This document shows, in pieces, positions 25,702 to 35,367 of a stretch of DNA of 64,000 nucleotides. How positions within the stretch are numbered: position 1 is the first letter of the stretch; every line of letters begins with the position of its first letter. Location: NCBI GenBank assembly GCA_964400355.1, contig CAYNTO010000002.1:62001-126000 (forward strand). Direction: 5' to 3'. The notes beneath the pieces are model-generated. The model searched no databases and was not told where the DNA came from. It saw only the letters and a list, made by a program, of their open reading frames with translations. A program made the translations under genes and the position numbers. The stretch comes from JACKAL01 sp964400355 (GTDB taxonomy: Bacteria; Bdellovibrionota; Bdellovibrionia; Bdellovibrionales; JAGQZY01).

Positions 25702-26985
25702 CTAAAGCTGCACATCTGGTCCTTTATCGGGTAATGAGGGCTGTTTATTGTGACGACGCGTCAATTCTAACACTTTAAAGAAGGCCGACTCCATCTGTTC
25801 TACGAGCTTTTTGTGATCAAAAAGTGAGAGTATTTTCTCTCGCGAATTCTCGCCGACATGGATGTAATGTTCGGGATGAGAAAAAATATCGATCACGAGT
25901 TCCGAAAGTCCAAAGCTATCGGCTGGGCGAATCAGAAAACCATCTTTGGTATTTTCTATGATGTTGGAAAGAGCACTGACTTCGGAGCCGATGACAATCT
26001 TCTTTTGTGCCATGGCTTCAAAAGTGGGGGTGTCGTTGTTTACAGATTTGTTGCTGAGACTGATAAAAACATCCGCCAAATCGATGTAATCAGAAACCTC
26101 ATACGGTGGCACATTTCCAAGAAACACCACTTTACTTGCGAGCGCCAAATTTAACATTTCAAATTCAATGGCTTTAAAGTGCGGACCCGTGCCGAGAATT
26201 AAAAGCTTTGAGTTTGGCTTTTTCACTGCCACCTTTTGAAAGGCGCGGAGGATATGAATCATCTCACCTTTTTCAGTCATATCCGAAATGGTTACGGCGA
26301 CTTTGCAGTTTTGCGGAATGTTCAGCTGCTTTTTAAGAATTTCCGATTTCTCCCGTTGAGAAAGATCGTGAATATCGATGCCGTAGGGGACTGTGAAGAT
26401 GCGAGTCTGCGGGTAAAGATAATAACGTTCGAGTACTAAACGCTGTTGGGCACTTGTCACAAAAAAACCATCGGCGACACTCAGAAGATAGCGATCGTTA
26501 TTGAAGTAATTTTTTAAAAATGTGTAAGCAATGCGGACTCCGTTACGGAGACGACTGGTTACGGTGTCTGCGGACATGCCCATAAACGTGAACACGTCTT
26601 CGATGTGTGTTGCCTGAATATCAAAGATAGTGGCTACACGCAGTTTGCGGCGTTTGCGGGCGATCGGTAAAGCATCACGAGTGAGAGAGAGCAAGATGTG
26701 GTACGGCTTTTGTTTGGCCTCTTTGGCAAAGGCAGCATAAGCCAGACGGGAAAACTCATTGATATTTTTAGATTTCGCCGCATCTCCAAGAAAATGAATT
26801 TTTACGTCTTCCACGACGATAAAGGATTCGGCCAGAGGACTGCTCCACGAAAACACCGAAATATCATGGCCCTTTTTTGCGAGGGCTTTGAGGATAGGCC
26901 AGATCAAACCATAGACATTGCTATGGGTGGTGATTGGAAATTTTGGAGCAATGATCGCGATCCGCAATGTCTTTGGGAGCTTCAT
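25702..26985 (-). CDS. GT4-type glycosyltransferase
   Basis: A 427-aa GT-B fold enzyme. The N-terminal half begins RIAIIAPKFPITTHSNVYGLIWPILKAL (acceptor domain) and the C-terminal half has VPYGIDIHDL, ILGTGPHFKAIE, VFLGNVPPYEVSDYIDLADVFISLS, and the E-x7-E nucleotide-sugar site (PTFEAMAQKKIVIGSEVSA). It transfers an activated sugar, probably to a cell-surface glycan or lipid; the substrate cannot be told. It lies 26 bp downstream of the mutT-like gene on the same strand. Confidence 0.88.
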   Translation of the reverse strand: MKLPKTLRIAIIAPKFPITTHSNVYGLIWPILKALAKKGHDISVFSWSSPLAESFIVVEDVKIHFLGDAAKSKNINEFSRLAYAAFAKEAKQKPYHILLSLTRDALPIARKRRKLRVATIFDIQATHIEDVFTFMGMSADTVTSRLRNGVRIAYTFLKNYFNNDRYLLSVADGFFVTSAQQRLVLERYYLYPQTRIFTVPYGIDIHDLSQREKSEILKKQLNIPQNCKVAVTISDMTEKGEMIHILRAFQKVAVKKPNSKLLILGTGPHFKAIEFEMLNLALASKVVFLGNVPPYEVSDYIDLADVFISLSNKSVNNDTPTFEAMAQKKIVIGSEVSALSNIIENTKDGFLIRPADSFGLSELVIDIFSHPEHYIHVGENSREKILSLFDHKKLVEQMESAFFKVLELTRRHNKQPSLPDKGPDVQL

Positions 26986-27010
26986 GTTCGTAGTGTACCG
27001 TAAAATCGCA

Positions 27011-27421
27011 TCACGTCTCGATAAATTTACGGATAATTGGCAGGAGTTTGCGGTTGGCTTCTGGAATTTCTAGAGCTTCCAGTTCCTGAAACGTTACCCA
27101 TTTGAGTTCCGTGTGATGAACGGGCTTAGGTTCATTGCGCCAAAATAAAACCTCAAAAAAAAGTAAAAGTATGCCCACTTCAGGGTAGGAATGTGTCCAG
27201 GTGAGTTTGAGTTCACCGATATCGGCGTCGATACCGAGCTCTTCCGAGAGTTCGCGGCGCAGAGCCTGGTGCGGTTGCTCACCAAGTTCGATTTTTCCAC
27301 CTGGGAATTCCCATTGCCCGGCAAGAGTGTGTCCTTCGGGGCGTTTACCCACTAATACCAATGGGCCCTTTTTGAGAACGCCAGTAACAACAGGTATCCA
27401 GGATGGTCGTTTCGAAGTCAT
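27011..27421 (-). CDS. mutT: MutT-like Nudix hydrolase (8-oxo-dGTP diphosphatase)
   Basis: A 136-aa protein with a complete Nudix box, G-x5-E-x7-REUxEExGU, in GGKIELGEQPHQALRRELSEELGI, preceded by the MutT-type GQWEFPGGK. In the family it sanitises oxidised dGTP. Size and box fit MutT, although other small nucleotides are possible substrates. It is followed on the same strand by the GT4 gene. Confidence 0.88.
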   Translation of the reverse strand: MTSKRPSWIPVVTGVLKKGPLVLVGKRPEGHTLAGQWEFPGGKIELGEQPHQALRRELSEELGIDADIGELKLTWTHSYPEVGILLLFFEVLFWRNEPKPVHHTELKWVTFQELEALEIPEANRKLLPIIRKFIET

Positions 27422-27475
27422 GACTTACAGATTACAGAATCTTAACAATCCTGTGAAGTCGGGTGGCGGCAAGTA

Positions 27476-27489
27476 GCGGCGAAAGCCGC
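27476..27489 (-). terminator. Hairpin after pyrD
   Basis: GCGGC / GCCGC stem with a GAAA tetraloop (plus-strand reading), 50 nt past the pyrD stop. There is no T-run, so termination is uncertain. Confidence 0.3.
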
Positions 27490-27538
27490 AACCCAAATAT
27501 TGCCAGGACTATTGAGCCACTGGGAAGCAAGTATCTGC

Positions 27539-28522
27539 TTATTTAGAAAGCTGTTTTAAAACCTTGCGAAAGTAAAAAGGTCCGTGAAACACAAGTGCCG
27601 AGTATACCTGTACTAGGTCTGCTCCCAGATCTAAACGGCGTCGCACCTCATCGGCAGTGGTAATACCGCCCACAGATATGACAAGTTTGTCGGCTTTACC
27701 ACTTCCAAGGTGATTGATGGTCTGTTCGAGCACGGTGCGAGACTTTTCTGTGAGAGCCAACCCAGAAACGCCACCTTCCGCTGGAAATTGAGACGCCATA
27801 GATCGATCCAGCGTGGTGTTGGTCAGAATCCAACCGTCCACACCGAGTTCGCCACTCACATCCAGTGCGGCGTGCAGTTCCGAGGTGGTCATATCTGGGC
27901 TCAACTTGAGTAATAGAGGTTTTTTTAAAGCTACATTGTCGCGTGCGCGAACAATCGGCTTTAAAAACGAGGTGAGCGTTTCCGGTTTTAAAAGATCCCG
28001 CAGGCCAGAGGTATTTGGACTGCTGATATTCACCACAAACGCATCGGCCACCGATTCCATATTCTGCAAGCAATAGATGTAGTCGTCAGCAGCATTTGCA
28101 TTGGGTGTCGTGCGATTTTTACCAATGTTGATAAAAAGCGGAACGCGAAGTTTAGGTTTTACATTTTGCAGATAGGTGAGGGTGTACACACATCCTGGAC
28201 TTGGAAAGCCCATCTTGTTCCACAAATTTTCATTGGGAATATCACGCGCCATAATAACGCCGGGGTTTTGCGGCTGCGCTTTTGGCGTCACGGTTCCCAC
28301 TTCTAAAAATCCGGCGCTGAGTTTTTGCCAATAAAGAAGCGCGTGACCCGTCTTATCGGCGCCGCCCGCAATACCCATGGGATTTGAAAACTGCAGGCCT
28401 CTCCACTGGAAAGGCCGGTAAGAAATAGGTTTTCCGGCAAAAAGAGAGGCTGCGGGCAGAGCTTTTGGCGCAAGGTCATGCGCCAACTGCGAAGGCAGCC
28501 AAAGCCACGGTCGCAGGAGCAT
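27539..28522 (-). CDS. pyrD: Dihydroorotate dehydrogenase (class 2, quinone-linked)
   Basis: A 327-aa FMN enzyme oxidising dihydroorotate at the inner membrane in pyrimidine synthesis. Class 2 features: an N-terminal amphipathic/hydrophobic helix (LRPWLWLPSQLAHDLAP), GIAGGADKTG, NKMGFPSPG, catalytic Ser in NISSPNTSGLRDL, ILTNTTLDR, SVGGI and ADLVQVYSALVFHGP. Its ATG overlaps the stop of the glutamate dehydrogenase gene by one base (TAATG), so translation is probably coupled. Confidence 0.95.
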   Translation of the reverse strand: MLLRPWLWLPSQLAHDLAPKALPAASLFAGKPISYRPFQWRGLQFSNPMGIAGGADKTGHALLYWQKLSAGFLEVGTVTPKAQPQNPGVIMARDIPNENLWNKMGFPSPGCVYTLTYLQNVKPKLRVPLFINIGKNRTTPNANAADDYIYCLQNMESVADAFVVNISSPNTSGLRDLLKPETLTSFLKPIVRARDNVALKKPLLLKLSPDMTTSELHAALDVSGELGVDGWILTNTTLDRSMASQFPAEGGVSGLALTEKSRTVLEQTINHLGSGKADKLVISVGGITTADEVRRRLDLGADLVQVYSALVFHGPFYFRKVLKQLSK

Positions 28523-29781
28523 TAGCGAGGATACAATCCGCGAAGTAACATCGCCTTTTCAATGTGTTTAACGGCGACTCCAAGAGCGGCATCGCGCATG
28601 GGAACGTTTTTCTCTTGAGAGAGCGCCCACGTGCGCTTAAAAGCATCAACAATAATTTTTTTCATGTTTTTGTTGATCTCATCTTCGTCCCAAAAATAGT
28701 TGTACATATCTTGAACCCACTCGAAGTAGCTCACGGTCACGCCGCCACCATTAGCGAGAACATCCGGAACGATGACCACGCCTTTTTTATTAAGGATCGT
28801 ATCTGCATCCGCGTCCACTGGGCCATTGGCGCCTTCGATAATAAACTTTGCTTTTACTTCGTTGGCATTCTTTGCAGTGATCACGTTGTCGAGCGCACAC
28901 GGGGCGAGAACATCGCAATCGAGAACCAAAAGTTCTTCGTTGGTGATCGCTTGTGCGTTGGGGTAGCCCTTGAGCAGTTTATTTTTAGAAAGATAACTGA
29001 GTACGTCTTGTATATTGAGTCCGTCGCCATTAAAGATTCCGCCGCTCACGTCACTCACTGCAATCACACGAGCACCCATTTCGTTGGCGAGAATGGCCGC
29101 GTACTGACCCACGTTTCCGAAACCTTGAATCACCATGGAACAGCCCTTAACCACTTTTTGTTTTGTCTCGAGCGCTTTTTCCATGGCGTAAACAACACCG
29201 TATCCTGTAGCACTCACGCGTCCCGCGGAGCCGCCGATCTCGATAGGCTTTCCTGTGACAACGCCGGGAACAGCAAAGCCCTTTTGTTGCGAGTAGGTAT
29301 CCATAAGCCACGCCATAGTTTGTGCATTTGTGCCCACGTCTGGTGCTGGAATGTCTTCGTGTGGACCGATAAACGGTGCAATTTCAGTGGTAAATCGGCG
29401 AGTGAGAGCTTGGTTTTCGGCGCGCGAGAGTTTGTTCGGATCCACTTTTACACCACCTTTGGCGCCGCCCAGAGGAAGTTTTAGGAGAGAACATTTAAAC
29501 GTCATCAATGCGGCAAGGCCCGCGACTTCGCTGATGTCCACGTCTTGATGATAACGAATACCGCCCTTGTAGGGTCCGAGAGTTCCTGAGTACTGCACAC
29601 GGTGACCGGTAAAAACTTTGACCTTTCCGTCGTCCATGCGCACCGGTACGCTCACTGTGATGGCGCGACGGGGCTGACGTAGTCGGGTCAACACGTTCGA
29701 ATCGCAATCGACGATTGCCGCTGCAGATTCCAAATTTTTAATCACGTTCGTAAAAAGTTTGCCTTCGGTAATGTGATGCAT
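28522..29781 (-). CDS. gdhA: Glutamate dehydrogenase (Glu/Leu/Phe/Val dehydrogenase family)
   Basis: A 419-aa enzyme interconverting glutamate and 2-oxoglutarate plus ammonium. Conserved: YKGGIRYHQDV, catalytic Lys in LPLGGAKGGVKVDP, ED(I)PAPDVGTNAQTMAW, ATGYGVVYAMEKAL and the Rossmann VIQGFGNVGQYAA. ATG 29781 follows TTGGGAG; longer in-frame starts run into the divergent promoter region. Coenzyme preference is not read. Coupled to pyrD by a one-base overlap, divergent from the heptose kinase. Confidence 0.93.
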   Translation of the reverse strand: MHHITEGKLFTNVIKNLESAAAIVDCDSNVLTRLRQPRRAITVSVPVRMDDGKVKVFTGHRVQYSGTLGPYKGGIRYHQDVDISEVAGLAALMTFKCSLLKLPLGGAKGGVKVDPNKLSRAENQALTRRFTTEIAPFIGPHEDIPAPDVGTNAQTMAWLMDTYSQQKGFAVPGVVTGKPIEIGGSAGRVSATGYGVVYAMEKALETKQKVVKGCSMVIQGFGNVGQYAAILANEMGARVIAVSDVSGGIFNGDGLNIQDVLSYLSKNKLLKGYPNAQAITNEELLVLDCDVLAPCALDNVITAKNANEVKAKFIIEGANGPVDADADTILNKKGVVIVPDVLANGGGVTVSYFEWVQDMYNYFWDEDEINKNMKKIIVDAFKRTWALSQEKNVPMRDAALGVAVKHIEKAMLLRGLYPR

Positions 29782-29889
29782 ATGTACTCCCAAAATGTGA
29801 ATGGAGTACATCTTAGGACGACTCGCTTCCCGACTCAAATAGAGTTGTTTTCTATTGCACCACGCCAGTGTCCAGGGTAGTTTTGGCCT

Positions 29890-30897
29890 ATGATCATTCA
29901 AAACGCTAAATGGGTTTTAGAGCATATACCCGATCTGGAGAATAAAAGAGTACTGGTCGTCGGCGACATTGGCATCGATATGTATCTGATGGGCGACGTC
30001 AAACGCTTGAGTCCCGAGGCGCCGGTGCCAGTTTTGGACGTTGTGACCGAATCACAACGTTTGGGGCTTGCGGCCAACGTCGCGCAAAACATTCAGTCCC
30101 TGGGAGGTAAGTGCCACTTGGTCTCTGTTGTGGGTGCCGATAACGCGGCAGATGACATGAAAAAACTTCTCAAAGATTACTGGATCGAGTCTTATGATCT
30201 CATCGTTGACGAGAGTCGCCCCACCACCCGCAAAATGCGTTTGCTTTCTGGCCAGCATCACATTGCTCGCGTCGATTTTGAAAAATCCATACCGGTAAAA
30301 GAAAAGGTAAAGACAGAGCTTATTTATAAAGCAATTCAAGCGGTGGGAGATCACGACATCGTCATCCTTCAGGATTACTCTAAAGGAGTGGTGGATTGGG
30401 AAGTCGCTCAACAGCTGATTCAAAAATGCCGCACGGTCGGTAAAAAAGTTTTGGTCGATCCCTATAAAACCGCACCGCTCACACATTATAAAGGTGCCTA
30501 CCTCATGACGCCCAATCGGGACGAAGCCTTCAATTTGGCACGCCAGGTGGAAGTGACTTTGAAAGACGGCAATGAGAACGTCAACAAAGTGGGGGAGATT
30601 CTAAAAAGCGCCATCGATAGCGAAAATATGGTTGTGACTTTAGGATCGCAAGGTATGAAACTCTTTGAGGGAAAGTCCACTCGTGAACTCCCCACATTTG
30701 CGCAGAACGTGTTTGATGTGACAGGTGCCGGAGACACTGTGATCGCAGCGATGGCTTTGGCGTTGGCAGCAGGATGGTCTCTTGAGCGTGCGTGCTATCT
30801 TGCCAATTTCGCAGCCGGTGTGGTTGTGGGAAAAATTGGTTGCGTCCCTTGTGATTTGAAAGAGCTTGAAGAGTTTATTTCTAAGCATATTCAATAG
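29890..30897 (+). CDS. hldA: D-glycero-beta-D-manno-heptose-7-phosphate kinase (RfaE domain I)
   Basis: A 335-aa PfkB-family kinase. RLSPEAPVPVLDV near the N-terminus is diagnostic for the RfaE/HldE kinase domain. The ATP and catalytic site is DVTGAGDTVIAAMALAL, with DPYKTAPLTHYKGAYLMTPNRDEA also typical. It phosphorylates heptose-7-phosphate at C1 toward ADP-heptose for LPS inner core. The nucleotidyltransferase domain found in bifunctional HldE is absent, so a separate HldC is expected elsewhere. Confidence 0.92.
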   Translation: MIIQNAKWVLEHIPDLENKRVLVVGDIGIDMYLMGDVKRLSPEAPVPVLDVVTESQRLGLAANVAQNIQSLGGKCHLVSVVGADNAADDMKKLLKDYWIESYDLIVDESRPTTRKMRLLSGQHHIARVDFEKSIPVKEKVKTELIYKAIQAVGDHDIVILQDYSKGVVDWEVAQQLIQKCRTVGKKVLVDPYKTAPLTHYKGAYLMTPNRDEAFNLARQVEVTLKDGNENVNKVGEILKSAIDSENMVVTLGSQGMKLFEGKSTRELPTFAQNVFDVTGAGDTVIAAMALALAAGWSLERACYLANFAAGVVVGKIGCVPCDLKELEEFISKHIQ

Positions 30898-30978
30898 GTT
30901 ACAGCGGCCACCTGAGGGCTCATAAAATAGCGCACCGACTTCCCTTTGATGGGGGGCTGTGTTATATACGAGCAGCCC

Positions 30979-32046
30979 ATGGAAAAACACCTCTTTTTTA
31001 ATCACACCCACGACCAACTCGCCGACCTGATCAGGAGCCATGGCAAAGAGAAATTCCGCGCCCGCCAGCTGTTCAAATGGGTGTACGAGAAGAAGGTTCT
31101 CGATCCCACGCAAATGTCGAACTTAGCAAAAGACTTCCGCGCTCAAGTTCCCGAAATTTTCGATTTTGCACTTCCTAAAGTCGTCAGTCATTTGGTGAGC
31201 CAAGATGGAACGCAAAAATTTTTGTTCGAAGTGGACAAAGGACTTACCTTCGAAGCCGTTTTGATTCCTGCGGCGGATCGCAACACTTTGTGCATTTCTT
31301 CTGAAGTGGGTTGCAACATGGCCTGCACTTTTTGTTTTACCGGCAAGCAAAAACTCAAGCGCCGCCTTTCAGTAGGAGAAATCGTTGGGCAGTACATGCA
31401 AGTCGTATTGCGATTGTCTGCTGACATACGGGTTACGAACATAGTTTTTATGGGTATGGGCGAGCCTCTCGACAACTGGGCAGGAGTTGGTCCTGCCATT
31501 GAGTTGCTGTTGGACTCACGAGGTTTAAATCTTTCCCGCAAACGAATTACGGTTTCAACGTCGGGGTTAGCGCCGCAAATTCCGTTGATTACCGAATCGG
31601 GAGCGCGCCTGGCGGTGAGTCTCAATGCGCCCAATGATGAAATTCGCGATAAGATCATGCCGATCAATAAAAAGTACCCACTCGATGTATTGATGGACGC
31701 GTGCCGCACGCATGCGGAGGCGTCGCGAGATCGTGTGACTTTTGAGTATGTGTTGCTTAAAGATGTCAACGACGAGGCCAAGCACGCTCTTGAAGTTGCA
31801 GAGCTGGTGCGTACAGTGCCGTGCAAAATCAATTTGATCCCTTTCAATGAACACCCCGATTCCGGTTTCTTGCGTCCCGAGACGAAAAAGGTCTACCGTT
31901 TTCAGGAAATTCTGCTAAACAGGGGTTTTCACACTACAATCCGCAGAACGATGGGTAGAGATATCTTCGCAGCCTGCGGTCAGCTAACGTCGGTGTATGC
32001 CGGTCGCCCCACAGAACAAAATGTGACGACGGGTGTCCTCGGCTAA
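30979..32046 (+). CDS. rlmN: 23S rRNA A2503 / tRNA A37 C2-methyltransferase
   Basis: A 355-aa radical SAM methylase. Cluster cysteines are C112, C116 and C119 (CNMACTFC). The methyl-carrying resolving Cys lies near the end in MGRDIFAACGQL. Other family blocks: FRARQLFKWVYEK, CISSEVGCN, VFMGMGEPLDN, RITVSTSGL and LAVSLNAPND. The start is set at ATG 30979 because the upstream in-frame ATG adds residues not found in the family; both ribosome-binding sites are weak. Confidence 0.96.
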   Translation: MEKHLFFNHTHDQLADLIRSHGKEKFRARQLFKWVYEKKVLDPTQMSNLAKDFRAQVPEIFDFALPKVVSHLVSQDGTQKFLFEVDKGLTFEAVLIPAADRNTLCISSEVGCNMACTFCFTGKQKLKRRLSVGEIVGQYMQVVLRLSADIRVTNIVFMGMGEPLDNWAGVGPAIELLLDSRGLNLSRKRITVSTSGLAPQIPLITESGARLAVSLNAPNDEIRDKIMPINKKYPLDVLMDACRTHAEASRDRVTFEYVLLKDVNDEAKHALEVAELVRTVPCKINLIPFNEHPDSGFLRPETKKVYRFQEILLNRGFHTTIRRTMGRDIFAACGQLTSVYAGRPTEQNVTTGVLG

Positions 32047-32074
32047 GCGAAAACAGCCAAAAAGGGGAACACTT

Positions 32075-32992
32075 ATGTCAGCCAATCAAATTCTCGTTGT
32101 CGGAAGTCTCGCGTACGATTCCATCAAAAGCCCGGAGGGCGAAGTTGAGAAGAGCCTTGGTGGTTCGGCAAACTTCTTTTCAGTAGCCGCGAGTCACTAT
32201 GCTCCGGTACGCGTAGTGGGTGTTGTGGGTAGTGACTATCCCGATTCTGACGTGGCCGTTCTGAAAGATCGTAAAAATATCGACGTGTCTGGCATTCAAA
32301 AAGTAACAACTGGTAAAACCTTTCACTGGAAAGGCAAGTACGAGGGTGATTTGAGCGAAGCCATCACGTTGCAAACAGACCTCAATGTGTTCGAACATTT
32401 TGATCCGGTATTGCCGGCAAATTTTCGCGATAGCACGCATGTGTTTTTGGCAAACATTGATCCTGTTCTTCAGATGCGTGTTCTGGATCAGATAGAAAAA
32501 CCAAAACTCGTTGCCATGGACACCATGAACTTCTGGATCATGTCCAAGATCAATGATGTAAAAGCACTGCTTAAAAAAATCGATCTTCTGTTTATCAATG
32601 AGGGCGAAGCAAAACTTTTGACGGAGCAGCCAAATGCCATTGCCGCAGCTGACGCCATTTTAAAGATGGGGCCGAAAGCAGTTCTGATCAAGCGTGGAGA
32701 GTACGGCGTGTTTTTGGCGACTCCGCAAGGCATGGGAGTTCTCCCGGCCTTTCCTATTGCAAAAGTTGTAGATCCAACAGGTGCTGGGGATACATTTGCC
32801 GGTGCGTGTTTTGGGTATCTTTGCCAAAAAGGAACCCACGATCTCGAGTCTCTGAAGGCCGCATGCGTTCACGGAACCACGATGGCAAGTATGACGGTGG
32901 AGAAGTTCGGAATGGCCCGCCTGCGCGAGGCGACGCCAGAAGAATTGGCTGATCGCAAAGCCAAGCTCCTCGAAATTGCCCGCTTCCAATAG
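32075..32992 (+). CDS. PfkB-family carbohydrate/nucleoside kinase
   Basis: A 305-aa kinase. ATG 32075 follows AAAAGGGGAAC. PfkB signature 1 region is SLGGSANFFSVAAS and the C-terminal catalytic block is VVDPTGAGDTFAGACFGYL with the base Asp. DTMNFWIM and FINEGEAKLLT resemble bacterial adenosine/ribokinase-type members. The substrate cannot be fixed from sequence. It follows rlmN by 28 nt and may be co-transcribed. A 10-bp hairpin follows. Confidence 0.88.
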   Translation: MSANQILVVGSLAYDSIKSPEGEVEKSLGGSANFFSVAASHYAPVRVVGVVGSDYPDSDVAVLKDRKNIDVSGIQKVTTGKTFHWKGKYEGDLSEAITLQTDLNVFEHFDPVLPANFRDSTHVFLANIDPVLQMRVLDQIEKPKLVAMDTMNFWIMSKINDVKALLKKIDLLFINEGEAKLLTEQPNAIAAADAILKMGPKAVLIKRGEYGVFLATPQGMGVLPAFPIAKVVDPTGAGDTFAGACFGYLCQKGTHDLESLKAACVHGTTMASMTVEKFGMARLREATPEELADRKAKLLEIARFQ

Positions 32993-33015
32993 CCGTCCCA
33001 GGTGGTTCACCTCGA

Positions 33016-33042
33016 CCAAAGCCAATGGACCGTTGGCTTTGG
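33016..33042 (+). terminator. Hairpin after the PfkB kinase gene
   Basis: CCAAAGCCAA / TTGGCTTTGG perfect 10-bp stem with a 7-nt loop. No T-run follows directly. Confidence 0.45.
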
Positions 33043-33164
33043 GAACTCTTAAATTTCATCCTATACCTGAGCCGAACAGGCCGTGCTTGCTCAAAGTCCA
33101 GTCTTCATTGTTTCATCTTCAAATCGTTCAACTTAACTACAGTGGATTCCGATAGTTAGAATGG

Positions 33165-34226
33165 ATGAAGAGTAAGAAGAACAACAAAGCTGCAAGCAAA
33201 CTCAAGTCTTTGAAGGAAGAGGACGTACCCTCTATCGACGATGTAAATCCGCTCGATGAGTTGATTCTCTTTGATGAAAAAGAAGACAAGACAGGCGTTG
33301 CAGACGATCAACCTCAATACAACGATGGGATCAGTGTTCCCACGGCGACCGCAGCAGATGGTGATGACCATATTGCTACGCGCGTAGTGGCATCCAATAA
33401 TCAAAACTATACGGAGCGCGAAGGCAATGCCGATATGGAGCATGGCGAAGAGGGCACTGCAGTTCTCAATGAAGAACATGTAGTGGTTCCAGAGGCCACT
33501 GATGCGCAACATGAAAACGAAAGCACATATCGCGAAATAACTACTGGTCGTGGAATTCCCGCAGAAACAGAACGTGTCAGTTATGGCGACGTCTACGAGA
33601 ATGATTCTATGGCAGGCCATTCCTCTGTGGATGGTATCCTCAAGCAGTCGGAGCACTTGCGTATTGCGCAGGACAAAATCAATGAGTTGGAGAGAGAGCT
33701 GGATGAGCTCCGTCGCCAAAACCACGAATTGTCGAATGACGCCGAGTCGATTGCTACCCTCAATGAGTCGTATTCAGGACAAATTGAAAATTTAAAAATG
33801 GAGCTCACCCACATTCGGCTGACTCTTGGCGAAGAGATCAAAATCCTGCGCCATAGTATGCACGAAAAGGATCGCCATATTGCGGAAATGAAGCAATCCA
33901 ATGCCGATTTAAAAGGGAAAGTCGAAAACAACTTCAAATCGATTCGCAAACGCGAGCGCGATCTGGAGTACCGTTTGGAACTTGCAAAGGTGGATGAGGC
34001 CGCACTATTAAAGTCGAAAGATAAAATGATTCTTGAGCTTCGTCGTGATCTTGAAAAGAAAGAGCAAGAACGAGGTGCATTTGAGCGCAAAAACAAAGAG
34101 CACTTTCAAAAAATACAAGAACAACAGCAGACTGTACGTACAGTTGTTCGCGCTCTGCGCATCGCACTGACTCGCCTAGAGGGAGACTTCGGAGTTGACT
34201 TCGAGGTGTTGAAGAAAGCAGAGTAA
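33165..34226 (+). CDS. Cytoplasmic acidic/coiled-coil protein of unknown function
   Basis: A 353-aa protein without a signal peptide. The first ~20 residues are basic (KSKKNNKAASKLKSLK), then ~140 acidic, disordered residues. Residues ~165-345 form a long coiled coil (LRIAQDKINELERELDELRRQNHEL ... RKRERDLEYRLELAKVDEAALLKSKDKM). No enzymatic domain is seen. It ends 5 nt before the metallophosphoesterase start, so the two are almost certainly one operon and may act together. Family not recognised. Confidence 0.75.
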   Translation: MKSKKNNKAASKLKSLKEEDVPSIDDVNPLDELILFDEKEDKTGVADDQPQYNDGISVPTATAADGDDHIATRVVASNNQNYTEREGNADMEHGEEGTAVLNEEHVVVPEATDAQHENESTYREITTGRGIPAETERVSYGDVYENDSMAGHSSVDGILKQSEHLRIAQDKINELERELDELRRQNHELSNDAESIATLNESYSGQIENLKMELTHIRLTLGEEIKILRHSMHEKDRHIAEMKQSNADLKGKVENNFKSIRKRERDLEYRLELAKVDEAALLKSKDKMILELRRDLEKKEQERGAFERKNKEHFQKIQEQQQTVRTVVRALRIALTRLEGDFGVDFEVLKKAE

Positions 34227-34231
34227 CCCTC

Positions 34232-35305
34232 GTGAAAAAGATCAAGCTCGTCATCAGTGATCTCCATCTCGGTAAAGGGCGAAAACTCGCCAATGGGATG
34301 ATCAATCCGCTAGAAGAATTTTATTTCGAAGAAAAACTCGTGGAATTTATAGATTTTTACTCGTCGGGCAAGTTCCGCGACTACGAAGTCGAGCTTATTA
34401 TTAATGGCGATTTTCTCAATTTCCTGCAGGTCGATTACCGCGGGCACTTCCTTACCGTTGTCACAGAAGGCGTAGCACTCGAAAAACTTAAAGGTGTGAT
34501 CGCGGGCCAGGAAAAGGTTTTCCGCGCGCTCAAAGAGTTTGCGGCCGTTCCCCATCGCTCCATCGCGTACATCGTTGGCAATCACGACCAGGAAATGCTG
34601 TGGCCGCAATGTCGTGCCCATTTTAATTCCGTTATAGGTGCGCCAGTTAAGTTTAAAAACATTGCTTACAACTTCGATGGGGTTCATATCGAGCACGGGC
34701 ATATGCATGAGGCTGCCAACCGTTTCGATGCAAAAAAATTCTTTCTAAAAAAGGATCTTCCTGAACCCATTCTCAATTTACCGTTTGGCTCGCATTTTTT
34801 TATCGATTTCGTGATGAAGATCAAAGATATTCATCCTCATATCGACAAGGTGCGACCATTTCACCGTCTTATCCGCTGGGCTATCGTTAATGAAACACGC
34901 TTTACGATCATGACGTTTTTCAAGTTGGTGTTTTATTTTCTGCGCGCCATGTTCCGCACCGATCCGACTCGGCACTTTTCTGTGAAGCGCATTGTTCAGA
35001 CTCTATTGGAAAGTGCAATATTTCCCGATCTTAGCGATTCAGCCCGCAATATTTTACGTCATGAGATGGTCAACACGGTCATCTTTGGTCATACCCACGT
35101 GTACGAATACCGCCAATGGGAAGGTGGTAAAGAGTATTTCAACACCGGTACCTGGACTGATGTGACATCGCTCGACCTTAAAAACCTAGGAAAAATCACC
35201 AAACTCACGTTTGTGTATATCGATTACGAAACGGGTCGCCCATTGTGCCATCTTAAAGAGTGGAAGGGCTATCACAAGGTTGAAGAGGACGTTATCGTCT
35301 CTTAA
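34232..35305 (+). CDS. Calcineurin-like metallophosphoesterase
   Basis: A 357-aa protein from a GTG start. Metal-site motifs in order: SDLHLG, INGDFLN, VGNHDQE, HIEHGHMHE and FGHTHVYEY, giving the D-x-H, G-D-x2, G-N-H-D/E, H and G-H-x-H set. The order and size resemble UDP-diacylglucosamine pyrophosphatase relatives, but a ~100-residue helical insert (FFLKKDLPEPILNLPFGSHFFIDF ... LVFYFLRAMFRT) with hydrophobic helices suggests membrane contact and a different substrate. Co-transcribed with the coiled-coil gene. Confidence 0.85.
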   Translation: MKKIKLVISDLHLGKGRKLANGMINPLEEFYFEEKLVEFIDFYSSGKFRDYEVELIINGDFLNFLQVDYRGHFLTVVTEGVALEKLKGVIAGQEKVFRALKEFAAVPHRSIAYIVGNHDQEMLWPQCRAHFNSVIGAPVKFKNIAYNFDGVHIEHGHMHEAANRFDAKKFFLKKDLPEPILNLPFGSHFFIDFVMKIKDIHPHIDKVRPFHRLIRWAIVNETRFTIMTFFKLVFYFLRAMFRTDPTRHFSVKRIVQTLLESAIFPDLSDSARNILRHEMVNTVIFGHTHVYEYRQWEGGKEYFNTGTWTDVTSLDLKNLGKITKLTFVYIDYETGRPLCHLKEWKGYHKVEEDVIVS

Positions 35306-35367
35306 AACAGGCAGATCGCAGCCTGTGTCGCAGAACATTTTAAATTTTCTTGATTGCGTCTCGTGGA

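Noticed and set aside
28564..29484. 306-codon plus-strand frame opposite gdhA
   Set aside because: Antisense shadow of a conserved glutamate dehydrogenase; the composition (many His, Cys, Asn) is typical of reversed coding sequence.
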